Positions 1 through 5,292 of a DNA stretch of 5,292 bases are shown piece after piece (position 1 is the stretch's first letter; each line of letters begins with the position of its first letter). A model generated the notes under the pieces. It was not told the DNA's origin, did not search any database, and saw only the letters and a list, made by a program, of their open reading frames with translations. The stretch comes from an uncultured Methylococcaceae bacterium. Its GTDB lineage: Bacteria > Pseudomonadota > Gammaproteobacteria > Methylococcales > Methylomonadaceae. The DNA is taken from the NCBI GenBank assembly GCA_913009515.1, contig CAJVYO010000129.1:1-5292 (forward strand), in the 5' to 3' direction. The translations under genes and the position numbers were made by a program.

Positions 1-1098
1 TAATTGCGCTGCTGTTAAATTATTTAAAGCCGCAGGATTATGCGTGGTCACTAATACATTGAGTGAACGACGATGACTGCACTCCCACACGGTATTAATG
101 AGTAACTTTGCCCGCGATGGATGAATACCATTATCCAATTCCTCAATAATAATTCGGGAGCCTTCTGGCACAACTTCTACCGCCACCAAAATCGCTAAAG
201 CTCTTAATGTGCCATCAGATAATAAACTGGCATCAATAAACACACCATCCTCTCGTTTTAATGCAAAAAGTACATGGTTGGTCGGTGTAGTAAAAAATTC
301 AAAATCACTGTAAGGCTCTTCAGGCAACTGTTTTAATATCGCTAAAATACGTGGTAATAAACGCTCTGATTCAATATTTTTATCATCATTTTGTTTAATA
401 GCATACAAAACAGCGGATAAATTTGAGCCTTGTTTATTTAATATATAAGCAGAAATACTCTCATACTGGCGCATTAATCGGGGGTGAAAATCAAAAACAT
501 ACGCTGACTTTAAATAATCTCTTACCAGTTGGGAATTGTTCTTTGCTTCATCAACTGCTTTCTTTGCCCCACGCTTTTCATATAGCAAGGAAAGCAGTAA
601 ATCATATCGAGATAACACAGAACTATTTGCTGAAAACTGGGTACTCGGGTTATTACCTCCACGAGAAAAATTATCATAGCTAATATCTAAAATATCATTC
701 GAACCTTTTTGAAGTTCTGCATGAAAATAGGATTTTTTACCACAGACTAACTCTTCACTTAAAATCTTAGGTGGTATATGGTCAATGCCAATAGAATAGC
801 CAATACCTTTTTCTAGAGATACTCCTGAAAAACCAAGTTTAAAAGGGTAATAGCTATCCTCCCCCTCTTTTCTCATGCACCCTGATAACCCACCTCGAAT
901 TTCAAATGAGTTCCCACTCCCACGCCCAACTTCCGTAATTTCATGTAAAGGCCGTCCATTTGCCAATTCAGCCAATAACTCCACTGCTTCAATCAAATTC
1001 GATTTACCTGCACCATTACGCCCCACTAATAAAGTCATAGGGCGAAATAAATCAATTTCAGCGTATTTAAAGCCTTTGAAATTATGTAAATGGTGCAT
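1..1098 (-). CDS. Predicted P-loop ATPase, AAA15/AAA21-like (SMC/RecF/ABC-type fold), C-terminus off the window
   Basis: The reading frame is open for 366 codons from an ATG at 1098 to the window edge, with no stop, so the C-terminus is missing. The start is fixed by an in-frame TGA four codons upstream and by a GAGGA ribosome site 6 bases before the ATG. Visible motifs are a Walker A GRNGAGKS (residues 26-33, K32), an ABC-like signature LLSDGTLR (292-299), a Walker B RIIIEE (315-320) followed by DNGIHP, and a switch histidine in TTHNP (H353). Residues of roughly 90-285 form a long divergent insert between the two halves of the nucleotide-binding site. This layout is typical of the AAA_21 / COG4637 / COG1106 predicted ATPases, which are related to OLD, RecF and SMC heads. 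I see no signal peptide or membrane segment, so it is probably cytoplasmic. Members of this group occur alone, in DNA repair and in defence pairs, so its role here is unknown. The 17-base gap to sufU suggests co-transcription. Confidence 0.9.
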   Translation of the reverse strand, partial: MHHLHNFKGFKYAEIDLFRPMTLLVGRNGAGKSNLIEAVELLAELANGRPLHEITEVGRGSGNSFEIRGGLSGCMRKEGEDSYYPFKLGFSGVSLEKGIGYSIGIDHIPPKILSEELVCGKKSYFHAELQKGSNDILDISYDNFSRGGNNPSTQFSANSSVLSRYDLLLSLLYEKRGAKKAVDEAKNNSQLVRDYLKSAYVFDFHPRLMRQYESISAYILNKQGSNLSAVLYAIKQNDDKNIESERLLPRILAILKQLPEEPYSDFEFFTTPTNHVLFALKREDGVFIDASLLSDGTLRALAILVAVEVVPEGSRIIIEELDNGIHPSRAKLLINTVWECSHRRSLNVLVTTHNPAALNNLTAAQL

Positions 1099-1104
1099 GC
1101 TATT

Positions 1105-1109
1105 TCCTC
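1105..1109 (-). promoter_or_regulatory. Shine-Dalgarno site of the ATPase gene
   Basis: GAGGA on the minus strand lies 6 bases before the ATG at 1098, inside the 17-base gap after the sufU stop. It is the main support for this start codon and shows that the ATPase has its own translation signal although it sits at the tail of the suf cluster. Confidence 0.75.
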
Positions 1110-1115
1110 AATCTA

Positions 1116-1568
1116 CTACTCAGTCGAAATGGCTTCTTGCTCATTCTTTAACGCCGCATCCAAGGTATGCCACGCTAACGTTGCGCATTTAACACGCGCA
1201 GGGTATTCACGCACACCTGCTAACACGGCTAATTTACCAACCGCTTCTAAATTAATATCTTCTTCTTTACCCGTGGTCATGGCATGAAATTTAGCAAATA
1301 GCGCTTCTGCTTCTGCTTCTGTCAGCCCTTTCACAATGTCTGTCATTAATGAAACTGAAGCGGTCGAGATGGCGCAACCTGAGCCTTGAAAGCTGGCATC
1401 AGTGATTTTATCACCGTCCATTTTTAAAAATAGCGTGAGGCGATCGCCACATAAAGGGTTAAATCCCTCTACTTTACGGTCTGCATCTTCCATCACATAA
1501 AAATTGCGCGGATTTCTATTGTGGTCAAATATCACCTCTTGATAGAGGTCACGTAAATCATCAAACAT
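1116..1568 (-). CDS. sufU: SufU, zinc-dependent sulfur-transfer protein of the SUF system
   Basis: This 150-residue protein has the IscU/NifU N-terminal fold. Its three conserved cysteines are C40 (NPLCGDR), C65 (GSGCAIS) and C128 (RVKCATL), with aspartate D42 near the first. In the SufU family these residues bind zinc, and one cysteine accepts persulfide sulfur from SufS. Two points favour SufU over scaffold IscU: the extra segment of about 20 residues between the second and third cysteines (around 95-120), and the absence of the LPPVK chaperone-binding motif. The ATG at 1568 follows the sufS stop by 9 bases, with an AGGA site overlapping that stop. The gene ends in two consecutive in-frame TAG codons. 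Its place directly after sufS matches the known desulfurase-acceptor partnership. Many databases label such proteins 'IscU-like' or 'SUF system NifU family Fe-S assembly protein'. Function in sulfur transfer is inferred from the family. Confidence 0.95.
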   Translation of the reverse strand: MFDDLRDLYQEVIFDHNRNPRNFYVMEDADRKVEGFNPLCGDRLTLFLKMDGDKITDASFQGSGCAISTASVSLMTDIVKGLTEAEAEALFAKFHAMTTGKEEDINLEAVGKLAVLAGVREYPARVKCATLAWHTLDAALKNEQEAISTE

Positions 1569-1575
1569 ATTTATT

Positions 1576-1579
1576 TCCT
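1576..1579 (-). promoter_or_regulatory. Shine-Dalgarno site of sufU, overlapping the sufS stop codon
   Basis: AGGA on the minus strand shares its first two bases with the TAG stop of sufS and lies 7 bases before the sufU ATG. This spacing favours re-initiation by ribosomes finishing sufS, which would keep the desulfurase and its acceptor in similar amounts. Confidence 0.65.
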
Positions 1580-2801
1580 AGCCAAAAATCTTAATTAAAT
1601 CTTCAATACCTGCCATCAACACATCAATTTCTTCTTTGGTGTTATACATTGCAAAAGACGCTCTCGCCGTGGCAGGTACTTCAAAAAAATCCATTACTGG
1701 CATCGCACAATGATGTCCTGCACGAATGGCGATACCTAGACTATCCAGCATTGTGCCTATATCATGTGGGTGAATTTTATCCAATACAAACGATAAAATT
1801 GCCCCTTTATGATTATTATCACCAATAATGCGTAAGCCTTGAATTTTATTAGCCGACGCAGTTGCATAGGCTAATAATTCAGCTTCATAGGCAGCAATAT
1901 TATCCATGCCTATTTCAGTTAAATAATCAATTGCCGCGCCTAAACCAATGACATCAGCAATATTGGGCGTGCCTGCTTCAAATTTATACGGCAAGCTATT
2001 GTATTCAGTCTCTTCAAAAGTGACTTTACGAATCATATCGCCACCGCCTTGATACGGCGGCATCGCCTCTAGTAAAGCCTGTTTACCATATAACACGCCA
2101 ATACCCGACGGTGCATATAATTTATGCCCAGAAAACACATAAAAATCACAATCTAAAGCTTGCACATCCACGGACATATGCGGAATAGCTTGTGCACCAT
2201 CCAATAATACCGGAATATTTTTTGCTTTTGCCGCTGCAATAATTTTTTCGACAGGATTCACAGTCCCCAATGCATTCGACATATGCACCACAGACACTAG
2301 CTTCGTTTTCTCGCTTAGTAATGCCTCAAACTCCGCATAAATTAATTCACCTTGTAAATCAATCGGAGCAACCTTTAACACTGCACCGGTTTGTTCACAA
2401 AGCATTTGCCACGGCACAATATTGGAATGATGTTCCATCGCGGTAATTAAAATCTCATCTCCCGCGTTAATATTCGCTTTACCAAAGGTCTGGGCTATTA
2501 AATTAATCGCTTCCGTTGCACCACGCACAAAAATAATTTCTTTGGTGCTTTGGGCATTAATAAAGTGCTGAACTTTTTCACGTGCACCTTCATAACGATC
2601 CGTCGCTCTCACACTTAAAGTATGCACACCACGATGCACATTCGCATATTCATGGCTATAGCAATGTACAATACTATCAATTACCTGCTGAGGTTTTTGA
2701 CAACTTGCCGCGTTATCTAAATACACTAACGGTTTATTGCGAATTTTCTCTTGTAAAATAGGAAAATCCGCACGAATTTTTTCGACGGGAAAATCAGTCA
2801 T
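1578..2801 (-). CDS. sufS: SufS, type II cysteine desulfurase (PLP-dependent)
   Basis: This 407-residue aminotransferase class V protein converts L-cysteine to L-alanine and holds the sulfur as a cysteine persulfide for SUF cluster assembly. The PLP lysine is K227 in SGHKLYAP. The cofactor pocket also shows H124 (EHHSN), D201 and Q204 (LLDGAQ). The catalytic cysteine is C365 in RAGHHCAMP, on the short loop typical of group II (SufS/CsdA) rather than the longer loop of IscS/NifS. R380 matches the substrate-carboxylate arginine. Length is close to the usual 405-410. The ATG at 2801 is fixed by an in-frame TAA eight codons upstream with no other ATG, GTG or TTG between. The ribosome site is weak. 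It lies 51 bases after sufD and 9 before sufU, its expected sulfur acceptor. C34 in NAASCQKP sits where E. coli SufS has alanine, and its meaning is unclear. Confidence 0.97.
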   Translation of the reverse strand: MTDFPVEKIRADFPILQEKIRNKPLVYLDNAASCQKPQQVIDSIVHCYSHEYANVHRGVHTLSVRATDRYEGAREKVQHFINAQSTKEIIFVRGATEAINLIAQTFGKANINAGDEILITAMEHHSNIVPWQMLCEQTGAVLKVAPIDLQGELIYAEFEALLSEKTKLVSVVHMSNALGTVNPVEKIIAAAKAKNIPVLLDGAQAIPHMSVDVQALDCDFYVFSGHKLYAPSGIGVLYGKQALLEAMPPYQGGGDMIRKVTFEETEYNSLPYKFEAGTPNIADVIGLGAAIDYLTEIGMDNIAAYEAELLAYATASANKIQGLRIIGDNNHKGAILSFVLDKIHPHDIGTMLDSLGIAIRAGHHCAMPVMDFFEVPATARASFAMYNTKEEIDVLMAGIEDLIKIFG

Positions 2802-2852
2802 GCGTTTATTTATCTGTTTGCTTTAAAGGAAGGTTATTTGAAACGGTTGCGA
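2802..2852 (-). other. sufD-sufS intergenic spacer
   Basis: These 51 AT-rich bases form the longest gap in the cluster. They contain an 8-base palindrome (CTTTAAAG, 2821-2828) and no strong ribosome site for sufS. I see no convincing stem-loop terminator or sigma-70 promoter pair, so the simplest reading is a plain spacer within one transcript. Confidence 0.5.
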
Positions 2853-4151
2853 TTATAGCCAATCTGCTTCAATACCTTTTTGAGGAAATTTCTCTAATAC
2901 TTTAGCTAAAATCTGCTTATATAAAGCCTTATTGTTTACTTTTTCAACCATTTCGTTCGCAAAAGCAAATGTCAGCATATTTTTAGCGGTTGCTTCATCA
3001 ATACAACGGGCTTGTAAATAGGCAATTAATTTTTCATCTAACTGCCCAACTGTCACACCGTGGGCACATTTTACATCATCCGCATAAATCTCTAATTGCG
3101 GTTTAGTATCAATTTCCGCTTTATCAGATAATAATAAATTACGGTTATACATATTAGAATCTGTTTTTTGAGCCTGTTCAGCAACTAATACACGTCCTTG
3201 AAACACAGCTCTAGCACGCTCATCTAATAAACCTTTATATAATTCCTTACTCACTGCATGCGGCTGATTATGCTCAATCCGCGTATGATTATCAATATGT
3301 TGGCGACTCGCTCCAATATACAAACCATTCAAATCACAGCTTGCAGCCTGCCCTAAATCCGTATGCACATCCGTGCGAGCCACTCGGCCACCAAAAGCAA
3401 AATTATGATGTATAAATTGACTATCGCGAGCCTGCTTAATATATAAGCCACCAAAATGAAAAGCTTTATCACTTTCACTTTGCATTTTATACGCGGTTAA
3501 CTGGGCATTGTCTGCCAAGAATATTTCGCTGACAGCAACACAGGCATAATGCTCATCAACACCAATAAAGGTTTCAATAATCTCCGCTTGAGCGGAAACA
3601 TCTAACGCAATAATATGCCGTGTATTCGCCATGGTATTGGCTTGCGTACTCACATGAATAATTTGCAGTGGCTTTTCTAACTGACAATTCGCAGGTACAT
3701 AACAAAATACACCATCCATAAACCAGCTATTATTAAAAGCAATCAGTCCTGATTCTTCCTCCGATACTGCCTGTGAAAAATAAGCCTCTATTTTTTCAGG
3801 ATGCTGAACCAATGCCTCTTGCATAGACATCACTAAGGTATTATCAGGCAAACCTGCTAAATTAGAGAGTGCTGCATTAAAATGCCCATCAACCAATACC
3901 ATTGACCATACATCAGGCAAAATATGCTGTTGTAAACACTCAGTTTCTAAAAAATTATTATCTAATACCGCAGGTAAAAATAATGTTTTATTTAAAATAG
4001 CTAAATTAGTATAACGCCATTCTTCTTCAATTTGTGTTGGAAAACCCACTTGAGAAAATTGCTGTTTAGCGGATGCTCTAATCGAATTTAACCACGGCAA
4101 TGATGATACAAAACGGTGTTCATCATAAGCCTTAAGATATTGCTCACTCAT
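2853..4151 (-). CDS. sufD: SufD, Fe-S cluster assembly scaffold subunit
   Basis: This 432-residue protein is the SufD subunit of the SufBCD complex, which assembles Fe-S clusters in the cytoplasm. The N-terminal helical part carries EEEWRYTN (42-49), a typical SufD segment. The middle is the expected right-handed beta-helix region. The C-terminal part has the conserved KPQLEIYADDVKCAHG block (350-365) followed by TVGQLDE. H364 lines up with E. coli SufD His360, which is implicated with SufB Cys405 in nascent cluster formation, and C362 precedes it as in the family. Length is close to E. coli SufD (423). It separates from SufB by gene order, by the N-terminus and by lacking the SufB FTQCDS motif. 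Its ATG shares one base with the sufC stop (TAATG), and a weak AGG site lies 7 bases upstream, so translation is probably coupled to sufC. Confidence 0.96.
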   Translation of the reverse strand: MSEQYLKAYDEHRFVSSLPWLNSIRASAKQQFSQVGFPTQIEEEWRYTNLAILNKTLFLPAVLDNNFLETECLQQHILPDVWSMVLVDGHFNAALSNLAGLPDNTLVMSMQEALVQHPEKIEAYFSQAVSEEESGLIAFNNSWFMDGVFCYVPANCQLEKPLQIIHVSTQANTMANTRHIIALDVSAQAEIIETFIGVDEHYACVAVSEIFLADNAQLTAYKMQSESDKAFHFGGLYIKQARDSQFIHHNFAFGGRVARTDVHTDLGQAASCDLNGLYIGASRQHIDNHTRIEHNQPHAVSKELYKGLLDERARAVFQGRVLVAEQAQKTDSNMYNRNLLLSDKAEIDTKPQLEIYADDVKCAHGVTVGQLDEKLIAYLQARCIDEATAKNMLTFAFANEMVEKVNNKALYKQILAKVLEKFPQKGIEADWL

Positions 4152-4900
4152 TATGCAGCCTGCTCTTCAACCCAGTTATAACCTTTTTCTTCTAATTCCA
4201 AGGCTAATTCTGCACCGCCTGATTTAACAATTTTACCATCGGCCAACACATGCACAATATCAGGTTTTATATAATCTAATAAACGCTGATAATGGGTGAT
4301 CATTAAAAAGGCTCTGTCTGCTGAACGCAAAGAATTAACCCCTGCAGATACAATTTTTAACGCATCAATATCTAAACCTGAATCTGTCTCATCTAACACA
4401 CACAAACTCGGTTCTAAAATTGCTGCCTGTAAAATCTCATTACGCTTTTTTTCACCACCTGAAAAACCTTCATTTACCGAGCGATATAAAAAGCTTTGAT
4501 CCATTTCCAATAATTTAATTTTATCTTTTACCAAAGTTAAAAAATCCATCGCATCGACTTCAGGCAAGCCCTGATGTTGACGCATCGCATTTAACGCGGC
4601 TTTCAATAAATAAATATTGCTAACACCTGGAATTTCAAGCGGGTATTGAAATGCTAAAAATACGCCCTCTCTGGCTCTTATTTCAGGTGCTAATGCTAAT
4701 AAATCCTGCCCTTTATAAGTAACTGAACCCTCAGTAATCGTATAACCTGATTTTCCTGATAAAACATGAGATAAGGTACTTTTTCCCGCCCCATTCGGTC
4801 CCATAATCGCATGAACTTCACCGGCATTAATGGTTAAATTAATCCCTTTTAAAATCGCTTTATCACCCACACTAACATGAAGATTTTTTATACTAAGCAT
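4151..4900 (-). CDS. sufC: SufC, ABC-type ATPase of the SufBCD complex
   Basis: This 249-residue ATPase powers conformational change in the SufB-SufD scaffold. It is a soluble ABC protein, not a transporter, and no membrane partner is nearby. The motifs are all present: Walker A GPNGAGKST (34-42, K40), Q-loop Q85 in AFQYP, signature FSGGEKKR (146-153), Walker B CVLDE with E171, D-loop SGLD (174-177) and switch histidine H203 in ITHYQRLL. The EGFSGGEKKRNE block and the ITHYQR segment are characteristic of SufC rather than of other ABC ATPases. Length matches the family (about 248-260). The ATG at 4900 follows sufB by 48 bases, with an AGGT site at 4911-4914 that is 10 bases from the start, slightly longer than ideal. 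Its stop overlaps the sufD start. Confidence 0.97.
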   Translation of the reverse strand: MLSIKNLHVSVGDKAILKGINLTINAGEVHAIMGPNGAGKSTLSHVLSGKSGYTITEGSVTYKGQDLLALAPEIRAREGVFLAFQYPLEIPGVSNIYLLKAALNAMRQHQGLPEVDAMDFLTLVKDKIKLLEMDQSFLYRSVNEGFSGGEKKRNEILQAAILEPSLCVLDETDSGLDIDALKIVSAGVNSLRSADRAFLMITHYQRLLDYIKPDIVHVLADGKIVKSGGAELALELEEKGYNWVEEQAA

Positions 4901-4948
4901 TATATTGTTTACCTAAATTTATTTTTAAATATTGTATACGGCAGGTGT
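4901..4948 (-). other. sufB-sufC intergenic spacer
   Basis: This 48-base, very AT-rich spacer holds the sufC ribosome site (AGGT, 4911-4914). The motif ATATTGT occurs twice on the plus strand, and a GTATAC palindrome lies near the sufB end. Neither is strong enough to call a regulatory site, and I see no GC-rich terminator stem. Confidence 0.45.
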
Positions 4949-5292
4949 TTAACCCACTGAACCTTCTAAACTAATACCTAGCAAAGCTTGAGCTTCTACG
5001 GCAAATTCCATTGGCAATTCTTTAAATACTGATTTACAGAAACCATTCACAATCATCGATACTGCATCTTCCGCGGATAAACCCCGTTGCTGACAGAAAA
5101 ATAATTGGTCTTCACTAATTTTAGAGGTACTAGCTTCATGTTCCACTTGAGCAGACGGCTGTTTGACTTCAACATACGGAAACGTATGAGCACCACATTT
5201 ATCACCGACTAATAATGAATCACATTGGGTAAAATTACGGGCATTTTCTGCACTCTTGGCTACCTTCACCAAGCCGCGGTAAGTATTTTGTG
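4949..5292 (-). CDS. sufB: SufB, Fe-S cluster assembly scaffold subunit, C-terminal 113 residues only
   Basis: Only the end of the gene is in the window. The frame is open through the right edge, with the first whole codon at 5288-5290. SufB is the main scaffold of the SufBCD complex. The fragment is unmistakable: YRGLVKVAKSAENARNFTQC, then GDKCGAHTFPYVEVK, VEHEASTSKI, EDQLFFCQQRG, VNGFCKSVFKELPMEFAVEA and the terminal LEGSVG. The cysteine of FTQCDS (codon 5222-5224) aligns with E. coli SufB Cys405, the persulfide-receiving and cluster-site residue. The glutamate of VEHE lies 29 residues later and matches Glu434. Both functional residues are therefore kept. A TTG at 5270-5272 could be mistaken for a start, but the conserved sequence continues upstream of it, so the true start lies beyond the window. 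sufC follows after 48 bases. Confidence 0.97.
   Translation of the reverse strand, partial: QNTYRGLVKVAKSAENARNFTQCDSLLVGDKCGAHTFPYVEVKQPSAQVEHEASTSKISEDQLFFCQQRGLSAEDAVSMIVNGFCKSVFKELPMEFAVEAQALLGISLEGSVG

Noticed and set aside
423..683. Plus-strand open frame of 86 codons
   Set aside because: It lies wholly antisense to the continuous, motif-bearing ATPase frame and encodes no recognisable protein.
1..1098. Calling the ATPase a defence gene such as an OLD, Gabija or Septu component
   Set aside because: The ATPase core alone cannot separate these from other AAA_21 proteins. No nuclease, TOPRIM or defence partner is visible in the window.
875..1287. Two overlapping plus-strand open frames
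   Set aside because: They are antisense to the ATPase start and to sufU, and show no motif, no family resemblance and no sensible gene context.
1116..1568. Naming the IscU-like protein IscU or NifU
   Set aside because: The insertion between the second and third cysteines, the lack of LPPVK and the position after sufS all point to SufU.
4296..4499. Plus-strand open frame of 67 codons
   Set aside because: It is antisense to the signature and Walker B part of sufC, so it is a shadow of that conserved sequence.
4901..4948. ATATTGT repeat and GTATAC palindrome as an operator
   Set aside because: The motifs are short, expected in such AT-rich DNA, and lie inside an operon rather than at a promoter.
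4949..5272. A complete 107-residue protein starting at a TTG
   Set aside because: The frame continues upstream with conserved SufB residues (NTYRG), so this is the end of sufB, not a small gene.

Overview
Every supported gene in this 5.3 kb window lies on the minus strand and reads right to left. Genes are tightly packed (gaps of 9 to 51 bases, plus one 1-base overlap). The core is a SUF iron-sulfur cluster assembly operon in the order sufB (3' end only), sufC, sufD, sufS, sufU. It is followed by a predicted P-loop ATPase that starts only 17 bases after sufU and runs off the left edge.

The SUF proteins work together as follows. SufS, a type II cysteine desulfurase, takes sulfur from cysteine and passes the persulfide to SufU. 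SufU is the zinc-type sulfur acceptor, with three conserved cysteines and the insertion that distinguishes it from scaffold IscU. Clusters are built on the SufB-SufC-SufD complex, with SufC supplying ATPase activity. The key residues I checked in SufB, SufC, SufD, SufS and SufU are present, so the pathway looks intact.

Layout along the plus-strand axis: 1-1098, AAA-type/ABC-like predicted ATPase, C-terminus missing; 1116-1568 sufU; 1578-2801 sufS; 2853-4151 sufD; 4151-4900 sufC; 4949-5292 end of sufB. There is no gene-free stretch over 300 bases. I see no RNA gene, mobile element, CRISPR array or convincing terminator. The operon promoter and any regulator gene would lie beyond the right edge.

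The DNA is AT-rich. The SufD and SufS sequences look bacterial and somewhat proteobacterial, and an AT-rich gammaproteobacterium is my best guess. That is only an impression from sequence style, because the window holds no phylogenetic marker I can place firmly. The least explained item is the ATPase at the operon tail. It has a complete set of nucleotide-binding motifs but no established link to Fe-S biogenesis.
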